A DNA stretch of 64,000 nt from Symsagittifera roscoffensis (Eukaryota; Xenacoelomorpha; Acoela; Convolutidae). Under the pieces are notes generated by a model. That model was not told the DNA's origin and searched no databases. It saw nothing but the letters and a program-made list of their open reading frames with translations. The stretch covers positions 82,019,847-82,083,846 of the forward strand of contig NC_087064.1 of assembly GCF_963678635.1 (NCBI RefSeq). The letters are read 5' to 3'. Position 1 is the stretch's first letter. The number at the start of each line of letters is the position of its first letter. The position numbers and the translations under genes were made by a program. This document shows positions 39,401-51,400 of the stretch, piece by piece.

Positions 39401-42400
39401 AGAATCGAGACAAAGAAGAAATTAATAAATAATTATTATTTATTTTGGATTATTTATGTTTTTTCTCGATTCTGATTGGTTGAAACAGTATTTGTCTAAA
39501 TACTGACCAGTATGAATACGCGGCTGTCTAAATACTGGCCGCACTCCTGAACAAAAGTAGCCAGTTTCTGTGCAAGTAGCACAGATTATTTCGACCACTA
39601 TAATCTAACTAAAGCAACTTAAAAATGAAAAAATATCATAACGGTGCGAAACTTTATGTTCCGTCCATTGAAAATGGGGAGGCGCTTTGTAATTGGGTGT
39701 TATTAAATTTTTTTTTCTTTCCACGCTAAATCAAGTATCGCAAATAATCATCAGAATGGGTCGAATGATGTATTCAACAAAAAAGCGATTTCAGTCGTGA
39801 TTCGAACGACATTTGAAAACGTTCGAACGACATTTGAAAACTTCCGAACGAGTAAAACAATCGAGTAACGTTCGTTATATATAAATTTTGACCATTTGGG
39901 CTGAAAAAATTTTGAATTTACTGAAAAAGCAAACCAGTGTTGGAAGTTTCACTAACTTTCTACGCGTTTGTATCGTTCTATAATCACACCGCGCACAAGA
40001 AATAACGCTAATTTCAAGGTAAAAAAACGGCTAATTTGAGGATTTGGTGACAAAGCTGGAGGAGGCTCTTCGTGAACTCAACAAAAAGGCTCTTTTTCTT
40101 TGATCTCTTGGCAGTTGTGAAATCACTTGAATCATTTGATAACTTGAAAATAAATCTATGTTTGTGATTTTCCGGCAACTTTGGCCTGGAGGTAACTACT
40201 TAACCTGGGACGGCCAAGGGCTTACGTTCGAATCCTGTTAGGACTTTTAACGGAGCGATGTGTACTATAACGAAGAATTTTTATCTAACTTTAATCGCAA
40301 ACAAAAGTGCTTTTTTGGTGTCGCTTTTGGTATATTTCAATTTAAGCAGAAGCATTTTAAACTCATATGTTGTTACTTTATTTTTGGCTAGTGTTAAATC
40401 CTGTTTGATTAAACAGGTCTCATGATATGTACGGGATTTGATGTTTTTTTGTTGTATTTTTTTTTGCGACGCTTTGGAAAATTGTTGCACTTTTTGCTGA
40501 TATTTCAATTGTTCTCAAAAACTATTGTACCGTTAGGGGATTTCAGAAGGGAAATTATCGACCTATTTGTGTTGAATTTATTTATTTTTTCAAATATTAA
40601 ATGCCGAAATCTGAAATAAAAGATTTCAATCAAAAAAAAAAAATTATGTGGATCTCCCCTTCTCAAGCTGTTGTTCCCTAAATTCGGTAGAAATAAATCT
40701 AAGGCCTCAAACAGCCTCAGTTTTTGATATTTTGAGTTTTTTCAAAAATTACCCTGCCTAACCGGAGTTAACTGAAAGCAAAAAAAAATTTTGGAAAAAA
40801 AAATATTTTTGAAATTTTTTCAGTGTTTTTGAAAACTTAGTTTTTTCTAGTTCTAGTTGATAGTTCTCGAGGTTGATTGTTCATTTAAAGTAATATGTTA
40901 TTTCAATTTTTCCTGCGTAATCTGTTTCCCTTTATTTTTTTTGTAAAAAAAAGCCGTTATGGATTTCGGAAAAATCCATTTATTGAAATTTTTACCGTTT
41001 TTTTTTAAATTCCATCACTATTCTCGAAAATCACTTGCTAAGTCTGATAATAAGGGTATAATCTAAAAATCAGAGTGTGGAAGTTTTCCCTGTATAAGAG
41101 ACTATTCCCACCTCAGTAGAGAGAAATTTATGGATTTAGAAATATTCAAATTTTTGATTTTTGATGTTTTTTTTTGGAATGTTTTTTCTCTTTGTTCGAA
41201 AAATAACCCAGCCAAATCTGAGATAAAGAATTCAATTGATAAAGCGACTACTAGTTTTCTACGTCAAATAACCTCCTACTTAAGCAGAAAAATTACTAAG
41301 TTTTTGCCGAAAGTTCTTTTTTCTACAATTTTGAAAATCATGCATTTCAGTATCAGCATAAAATTTAACTAAAATATTTAAAACAGGTACATCCAGAATT
41401 AGCTGGGCCACTAGTTCACTTTCAAGTGGCCGCAGCGCAGATGCATGAACGTGAGTGACACTCATTATCATCTGGTCGGACATTTAAATCCGGAACATTG
41501 AGATAGTTTTTTTTGTGCTCAAAATTTTGCTGTTTTATTGGTGGCTAGTCTTAGTAAAATTACAAGCGGTCGTGGAGACGATGTGAGACCATGATACCCC
41601 TAGTCTCATAATTGACATTCAAATTTTTCTGTAGGTATTTTTTAGATTTTTTTCGCTTTCCTTATTTCACTATGTTTTGCGTGTTCAGAGCTCTTTTTGC
41701 ATTTCCTCGCTTGTATTTGCGTAGCTTAGCTTTTGTGTTTTTAATCTACAAATACTTAATTTCACTGAAATTATTGGTCTATCGTTTTTCTGCTCATGTT
41801 TTATTGGCTTAGTTGCCACAACGCTTATTTTTTGTGCTGTAAGCAGTAAGCAGTTTTCTTTGTAATTGAAGTCGTTTTTGATTCATTTATATAATTTGTA
41901 AGTTCACCATTTCTGACTTGTAATTTATATAATTTTTCTTTTTTTGCTCTTGTTTTTCGTTTAAAAGCTTAATTCGGTTTGAATTTTTTCGGTTTATCAT
42001 TTATCGCCTTAGTAACCTAATTTTTGTTACTAAGTGACACTAAGTTTTACTAAGTTATTTTATTCTTGTCCGATTACTTTCGATGCTATGTCTTTTTGGT
42101 ATCGTGCGCGTGGTTTTTAGATTTAGTGGCTTCATTACAGTTTTTGATTGGACATTTGTGGTACTTGAAATATCGTTTTAGCGAAAGAAAAATTGTTTTT
42201 GAAGCTTACTTTATGCTGCTTTGGCAATGAAAATTTTTAACAAAATCAAAAATTTATTCTGCAAAGTTTCCAGAATAACTGTTGTCTCAAATATTAATAA
42301 TTTTAGTCTAATTTCGAGCGAGCAAAGCGGACAAATTCGACTATGTGAAGTGAAAACTGAAATACTACAAGGCTTAAGGATAGTAACATCTAGTTTGTCC

Positions 42401-45400
42401 AGATTCAAGCTGTTGAACATGCTTTTGCATTGGAGTTTTTTTTCGTTGGGTGTTTTAAGAATTTCGGCACAGAAACTGTTCTCGCTATAATTGATAGCGA
42501 GAAAAAAAAACCAAGGTAGTAACTAATGATTTTTCTGTTGAACGCAGAACAGTGTGTGAAAAAGTCAAAAAACTAAAAGATCGAAACAAAAAGTCACAAG
42601 TTGTTCAGGCGCTGGTTTAAAATTGATTTTTTAATGTATTCATTTTGCGTATTTTATGACAGGGAATACTGCTTTCAAATGGCGAAATTTATGTCAGTTC
42701 GATATTCTTTGTTGACTTGCAAATTCCGATAACTACGGTTAATTTACGTATGAAGTGAAATATTTTCAGTCAATCAGCTATCCGAAACCGATCTACCGCA
42801 GAACCGAAACGAGGCAGAAATAGAAACGTTTACTTTTTCCTTTTTTTTGTTGGAGTTTGTTTATTTTATCATCTTTTTTATTTTTCAAGTACTTCTTGTG
42901 AAGTTTAATATTTTTTTTACTTTTTTGATTTTAGCTGCTTCGCGGTTTTTCCGATTTGGATCAATTGGGAGCCTAAGAAAAAATTTAGCGCATGTAGTTT
43001 GGATAGCTATGAAAAATTGGGAGAACTTGACAATGTAATCATTTTTTGCAAAATTCTTAAAACTGCAGTTTTTGAAGTTGGGGGAGCTTGTAGTCTATAA
43101 AATCTTGCTACAAAGGAAAGTGCTATAAAATCTATAAGCAAAGGGTTCAATGTTGCCCATATCAGATCATCTGGACCGTATATCTGAAGAAGACAGAAAT
43201 GACTTACAAAAGAAAGCAAAGCGGTTTTACCCAAATTTGAAAGCGGCTTATTATTAAAAGTCAACGATGAGTGGCTTAGTATTTGAAGTTGCAATAACTA
43301 CAGTAAATGGCTGTTTTTGGCAACATTGCCATCATTGATTCTAACGTTATACCTTATTTTTTGCTATTCAATTAATTTTGGTGGAACAACCCCATTTTGG
43401 CGGGTATCAATAGTTTTTACTTTTTACATGTCGACCAATTTTTTGAACTTGCTCCACTTTCCCATTAATCATAGAAATGTGGAAAAATGTATTTCCTTGC
43501 AGTAACACTTACCTGTTACCTGAATAGGCTCCTCTGAAGAAACAAATCTGTATTGAAACCGAGATCAAATAATGGAACACACCACACCATAAATGTCTTC
43601 ACGCACTTTACGCAAAGCTAGAGGGCGTTTTATAAAATTCTTTGTGAAAAAATCCGTACTAATTTCGCTTGCATTTATATCACTTGGAACAGCACTTAAA
43701 ATTCTGCATTGAACGAATACGAGGGGATTTATGGAGACACTTTGAGCTTGAATTGATTGTTCGAAAGAAGTAGCACGTGGACTTGCATTTTCCATAAATT
43801 AGCGGTGGATTATCATACTATTTTGCCGTTGAATTTGTTCCATTTAAGGAGACCAAAAAAAATCTTTAAAACAAAATTTTGTGATTAAAGTTAATCGATT
43901 TTTTTTTGAAAAGAGGTCGTGCTTGAAGTATATCAGATGCCTCGTTTGTGAGATATATATATAATGCAATTAGGAAAGATTTTATCATATGATCTGTCAA
44001 ATTCAGCCAATTTTTTGGCTTTTAAACAAAAAGTAACCGATCAAAAGCATCAAAGTGCACTTGCAATGTTTTAATGAGAAAAACAAAACGTTTAATCTGT
44101 TTTAATGAGCAATTAACCAGGTAAATGATTGGCAGTAAATTCAGCTGCTATAAAAAGATCTGACGGAGGCTAAACGTTTGTTTTTCATGGCAATCAACGG
44201 AATTCAAGTTTTTTATTTTGACTTGTTTTAGCGGCCGTTTTTATGAGACAAAACAATTTCCGGCTCTTTTGCAGTTTCCCCACCCCCACCCACCTCGTAA
44301 AGTTTCAAAATAAAGCTGTTCATAAATTGTTCACACGGCATTTTGCATGTAAGAAATGTTGTGAAGTTTTTTTCACCTGTTCACGCTGACACGTTTTAAT
44401 GCATTTTGACATGAAAAGTCATTTTAAATAAGTTTTTATATATTAAATTTCCGAAAAATTCAAAGGGGGAAACTGGAAAAGAGCCCAATTTCCTTCGGAC
44501 GCTTGCTAAACGCAGCCATTTGGATTTTATTTTCTCGTGTATAATTTTCTTTCTTAAACATAAAATAGATGTTTTAGAATGCTGCATAAATTGACGAAAA
44601 AAATTTTGCGATTAAGAAAATTTTGAATGCAGCAAAGTTATCATTTTTTCAAAACTACCTCTGTCTATGAAAATTTTCATTTAAGCAAATCTTACGTTCT
44701 TTGAATACATCCAGCAAAGTTGTAATCAAATAAATTAAATGAATAGTTAAACGGGGGGAGGGGGCGGTGGAGAAGTGGGTTTGGTCCCCGACCCGCACTC
44801 CAAATGTCAATGGCTCCAGGCCCACAATGATTGGTGCTTCTTGCTGGAAGGCAGAGCAATTTTTTAAGATCAGATAAACACCAAAACAAAATCTTAACCA
44901 GTTCTTATGCTAATGTTTCTAATCTCAGTTCTTATGATAGTGGATGAATAATTCCTAGTTTCGAAAAAAAAAAAATTGCTCTACAGAATTCGACGAATAG
45001 TTGAAAATCACCTTCCTTTTCAGGCAAACAACTGGAATGATTTCTATAAAGAAGTTAAATATTTCTTTGTTTCATCGTATAAATCGTTAAGTCCACCCAT
45101 CAACAGACGTTGTTAAGGTGAATGATAAGGAGAAAAGTCTGACTGTGAATTTAAAAAAGAGCAGAACCAACAAAATGAGAGCATGTTGGCGGGGGTTATT
45201 TTCATGGGCGACGGAACGAATGCGCGAAAGACTCATGGGCGAAGGACTGAAAACAAAAACAGCCGAAAGTCAATTTTTAAAATAAATCAATTGCCGTTCA
45301 ACTAAAAGGATTTAAACGAAGCAATAGTTTGCTTGTTTGATAACAAAACCCTTAAAATATAAAATTTGATCCAACTCGCCGGCGGTCAGTGACAATTTTG

Positions 45401-48400
45401 CATATTTCTGCCGTTTTTATTACTGGACAATATTAATATAAAGTCCCTGGAAATGTTTACTGTCTTTGAGATTTTCATACGTTCTTTCAAAATTGTGAAA
45501 TACTGAAATCTGATTGGATTTTTTTTCACCCATTCGGTCCTTCGCCTATAAGAGATTCCACCCATTTTGGCGAGTAATTCAACAAATTAGGCGGCAAACG
45601 AAAATTATTTCACAAGTTGCTTGCCCTCAGATCGAACGAAAATACGACTGACTGCTGTCATAAATGGGGTCTGGCCTATAATTACATGTGTCGATTAGCA
45701 TGCTCGAAAAAGCTTTAAAAGCACTCGCGATTTCAAAATTTATCTTCTCGAATTTGCAACTTACATCACCGTACACGTAGCGGAATTTGCCAACTCGCTA
45801 TTTCAAATTTTGGTTACTCAAATTTGCAATTTTTATCGGCGTGCACAGCCTATTTGAAAATTTAAGCTAATTTATTTTTCATCTGAATCTACACCCAATT
45901 GAAACAATTATCGCATGCTAATAGGCACACATGCTAATCGCTACACCCCATATTAAATAATGATTCAATATTGGGCTAATTATTTTCTTTATCATAATTG
46001 CCTTTTAAGTTCACTCTTTGGATCCGTCTCCTTGTCATCATTCCTAATGAGGATTTCAAAACCCAAGTAGTTTGAAGCGTGGGTTATCTGACCGTAGATC
46101 ACTGAGGCGGAGCAATAAGCAGAATGGTCTAAGAGCAGAATGGGTCCAAGAGCCGAAAACTGAAAAAAAACATAAGCAAATCGGTAATACAACTATTATA
46201 ATAGTCAATAATTCGAAAAAAAATAATAATAATTAAATGCCGATTTCAAGTACGTTGATCTATATTTGATCTTAAAAATTTTAACAATTGCGACGAACAC
46301 AACAACACGCGAAACAAAGCATTGGTCTTTCCACTTCAAACACGGTTGAAAAGGCTTTGATATGATCCATAACTTTTCTTATTCTAATTTACTTGTGATT
46401 TAGTGTCGGAACTTTAATTCAGAAACCAAAAATAAACAAATGATAATGTTTGCATCGTTCTTGTTTCAAAGAAAATTCGAAACACAGTTTTGGATGGGAA
46501 AAATTTACTATAAATCATCATATCAGCAAATGGGTGTTACAAGTTTTATAATTGTCAATGATTCTAAAAAAGAATTATATTATGCAGACTTTAAGTACTT
46601 TTATCCTTATTTGATACTAGAAATCTGAACAATCGCGATAAAAACTAACACACGCGAAACAAAGAATTGGTCATTCCAGCTCAAACACGGCTGAAAAGGC
46701 GTTAATATGATACATAACTCTTTTTCTTATACTGATTTTGTTGTGATTTAGTGTCGGAACTTTAATTCAGAAACCAAAAATAAACAAATGATAATGTTTG
46801 CATCGTTCTTGTTTCATGGAATATTCGAAACACAGTTTTGGATGGGAATAATTTACTATAAATCATCATATCAGCAAATCGGTGATACAAGTTTTATAAT
46901 TGTCAATGATTCTAAAAAAGAAATATATTATGCAGATTTCGTACTTTTATCCTAATTTGATCCTAAAAATCTGAACAATCGCGTCAAACACAAACACACG
47001 CGAAACAAAGAATTGGTCATTCCAGCTCAAACACGGCTGAAAAGGCGTTAATTTGATACCTAACTCTTTTTCTAATACTGATTTTCTTGCGATTTAGTGT
47101 CGGAACACTAATTCCGAAACCAAAAATGTTGTTTTCTAGCTATGTGCAATACAAAGGATCTTAAAACGCCGCAAAAACTAAACATCTGAACTGATTCATA
47201 TTTCAGTTTTCTTGCGTACTTCGGCCGACCGACGTGTCATTCATCCAAATCATCATATGATTGAACCTTGAACCAGAAGCGGTTCAACTTAACTTTTCAA
47301 CACCCTTCTTCTGTTTCTCATTAAGCATATCCAATTTTAGCCGACCAGTCTTAAAAAATACAGCGAAATTATTTTTTCAAATTAATGTCATTTTTTTTGG
47401 CGTCTTGTGATAAAGGAATCTGAGCGAAAAAGTAGAGCTTAAGCATTTTCGTCAGTGAAGCTGAATTTGATTCCTAAGCTGAAGTGAGCTGAAGTTTTTG
47501 ATTCCTAAGATGAAGCTATAAACTCCAAACACTAACTTCATTTCTGTAAAATTAAATTTTCAAGGCTTAAATTAAGCTTAAATAAGCTAATGTAAGCCTG
47601 CTCACTTGCTCGACAATAGACGAAAAGTAAAAAAATTCAAATCATTTTTTCTCGACATGAACAAATTTTTATGGATAATTTTATCAATTTGAAAAAACTG
47701 GTGCGGCCGTCGCATTTAGGCAACCAACTGTTGCCATTTGAGTTGTTTATTTGGGGCCTCTCCGCCTTCGACTTTTTGTAGAATAACTGGTTTTTTGTTG
47801 AGTTTTTTTAAGTTTTTTTGCGAATGGAAGGCTTAGCCATTCCGATGTTAGAAATTCCAGACTTAAAGTTCTCAGAAAAACTTTTTTTGATTTTTAAGTT
47901 TTACTTTTTGCTGTTGTTGGACCAAGATATTAAATAAATCGAGCTTAATAAGGCTTGTGGGTAAATAAAGTTGGGTTGCACCATAATCTAAGATATATGG
48001 AAACAATCGGCGGACGCAAAAATTAAATCAAGTTTCCCTGTCAAAAATGGATATTTTGGGTTTAACAACTGAAAAAAGTAAACGTTTGCGCATGCGGCCG
48101 TGTCGGATTTTTTGACCATTGCGTGAAAAAACTGAAATTAACGATATGTGAGTTTTCTAGAGTTTGAGATTTCTAGGTTCGAATTTTTTTAAAAGTTTTT
48201 TCCAATGCCCGATTACATTATGTTTTTATGATGTTTTTTTTTTCAGAATTTAGCAAATATTTGATTGCTGTAGTTTTTTCAGAAAAATAATTGAAGTCTG
48301 GGTCCTTATTTTAAGCGATATTGTAATATTTCAACTTAGTTTATTCGTATCTGCTGTCAAAGTGCTTCGCAGCGTTCATAATGAATCAAAATTTTGCATT

Positions 48401-51400
48401 TAATTTTTTTTTTGAATTCATGAATGAGCAATCAATAATCAACTTGTTTCCCCCTCTTTGTTCTAGCGGGACAATTTGGAAACGTTTTTCTTTAAATAAT
48501 AACCTGACAATTCCATTAGTCTCAAATAATATTCATTAGTACATTTGATTTTCCATTATTTTTGCTCATTCTTGTTTCCTGCCTTACGATTGATTGGATT
48601 TTTCAACTTGCCTTTTGCGTTCATGTCAGTGTGAGCTCGGTTCTAATAAGAGAGACTTGTGTAATTTTTTGGGCGTGTTAATAGGCACACAGGGTAATAG
48701 GCTCGTCCCCGTTGCCATGCATAACGGCGGTACTGAACCATCAAAAACTTACAACCAATCTCAGACATAAAAACCGTCACAAGTTCCTTTTCGCTGAACG
48801 AACAGTGCATAAAAACAAAAGCAAATTTAAAAGAAATAAAAATAAATTCTGTTCAATGGCCTGGCTCTGCACCGATAACCGTCAAACAGTTATCTAACAG
48901 GTCGTTTTTGGGAGTGACAAGCTTGCTTTAGGGATCAACCAATTTGCACCAATTGCATTATCTGCAGATTTTGGGCCGGTCAATATTGATTGTAATGTTC
49001 TAAATTCATTTGCTTTCATTGAGATTTTCGCAAATCTGTTTGGTTAATATTAGTTTGCATTTTTCGGTACCTCCATCGCGTTGGGTTCCCCGGTTTTTGA
49101 ATGAGCGTGAAATCTTAAAATCGTAAATAATTAAATAAATTGTTCTTGAATTTGTGCATAGAACAACAAAAATTTGTTTAATAAATTTTTTTATACCTAA
49201 TCTTTCAAATAGTGTGACAGCTTCTAATATATATCTGTAAGAAACTTTGTGGTTCCAAGAATATTTGGACCAAGGTATCATCGAACCCCCCCCCCCCCCC
49301 CCCCCACGCAGTTTGGAGTGGGAAGATGTTAACTTGTTTCTACGCAGAAAGATTTTAGAAATAGTTTTAATGAGTTTACAGAAGAAGCTCCACTTTTCAC
49401 TTTGCTGTCTGATTACAATATGTTGAATGAATGCCTGAATTACGTTAAAAGTTGGTATATTTCGATTAGTTTCTGCTCCTGTTGAAATTTTTGATCGTGC
49501 CTCCAAAATTGCGTATGAGCCATAGATTCATGTGCATTTTTACCAACAAATCGAGTTACCACCACAAATGAACACGAGTGATCTTACATTAAAGCTGTCT
49601 CACTTATCATTCGAAAGGCCAAAAAAGTTGAAATAAATTATTGGGCTGCGAAAAAGAAAAACCGTCTGAACAATTTGCTTTTCAGGCCAAATTAAAGCGA
49701 ATGTCAGAAATCAATTAGAGTCCTACTTCATAATTTTTTGCATTATTTGCAAGTATTCAAGGAAGCTAGGTCATGTGACTTATATTTAAATTTATTAGAA
49801 AAACCTTAATTGCATGCAACCTCCCCGCGTCAAAAAAAGACGACGATACCTCACTTTACAAACCATAAGAAGATTATATGTTTGCTGTAAAAGTAGCCCA
49901 GAGTGTTCCTAACACACGAAAATTTATAACGTAAAATTTTTTTTGAAAAGTAAAAATTAAAAATTTTATAATTTTTTTCTTTTGTGTTACTGTTTTGTTC
50001 ATTTTCCACTTAAACATAGCTTAAAGTTAAACATAGCTTAAACCATGAAAAAATGCATTGAAGGTTAATTGAAAATTCAATGTGAAATGGGGGGAATATG
50101 AAATTTCAAGTCTGAAATTCATTAGTCGAGAAAAAATAGACAATGTTTTATCGACAATTTTTTTTCAGAATCCAAATCACGGCTATTAGGGCTTTAAAAT
50201 GATGCCACACTTGAACCCCTCCCAACTGTCTTCGAGTTAGTCAAAGTAGGAAAAAAATACAAATATTATGCCTTACTTCCTTCACACCATTTGTAAGGGA
50301 GTTGTCGAAACACCAAGAGTAGCCGATTGCTGTCCCCAGCAGGGGCAAAATTTTTGACGACCTTTTCTTAGGTCGCCGCACTGATTTTCCGAGCTCTCCT
50401 GAATCTCTAAAAAACCTGCTTTGGTAATTTTTTTGCATCGCAGGCAAAATTTTAAAATACCAGGCCAAAATAGGCGTTCTTAGGCACTTTTTGGACAGTC
50501 TTGATCAAAAATCATGTTCTTTCAGCGAGCGCCCCCCCCTCAAAAGTAGTATATGTTAAAGCTCAAAGCACTTTAGAAAATTTCTAGGATCCGCCAGCGA
50601 GAAATAGAGGACCTAAAAGGGTAGTCAGGGGGTCGAATCCCTGAGGGAACAGGGCGTCCGCCCCCTTCCCCACCCCCTAAATTCCCAACAAATTCTTTTA
50701 AAAACTATAAAAGTGTTTTTCCTGCTTTACTTAAAAAAATTAAACCAATTAGAATTGACTATTATTGTCTAAAAAAATGAACGAAAAAAAAATGAAAATT
50801 TCTTATGAATTTATTGCGCAGGGAGCGCTAAATGAAATTTCAAAAACTTGGTTTCCCGGCGTAAAGCTAATGTTTTTAAAGTTTTTTTATAGCAACACTT
50901 AATCGCTCGAATTTGGGCCAAGTGGAAATTTCAAACCAATTTTTCTCGAACGGAGGTTTATTGACATTTTTCCAACTCGCTTGAATTGTTACTGCAAGAG
51001 CGTTCATATGATATATCGCTCAGCATACTTTGATGAATTATTGTGGTGCCTGTTTGTGAGTGGGAGACAAACTATGAGAAAATTGAAACTTAAGTTACAC
51101 CCGAAGTTAAAATAATGAAATTATAAAAAGAAAAACATTCAGAACAGGTCAAAAATTATTTTCAGTTTTTTTTTCTGATTAAGCTGGTTCTGATACTTGA
51201 GAATTTTGAACTTTTTTTTTATTAGAGTCTAGTGTGATGGCACAAGTGACGGCCTACGAGCTTTCTTTAAGGTTGAGACGGGAAAAAAACACCCCATGCC
51301 ACACTTCTTTCCACTTTCTTTGAGGATGTCGATATAACAAGTGTAGCCTGTTGCTGCGCACTGGTTGTTTTTTCAAACTTGTGCTTTTTTTATTCGTGCT

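Noticed and set aside
43565-43795. 76-codon minus-strand frame followed, after one stop, by a strong GTAAGT donor at 43512
   Set aside because: Interesting parallel to 37139, but no frame joins neighbouring exon-like segments without a stop; kept as unresolved, not called.
49006-49506. 166-codon minus-strand frame with a glycine run
   Set aside because: The Gly run is the 20-base poly-C tract; the rest has no motif and AT-biased codons.
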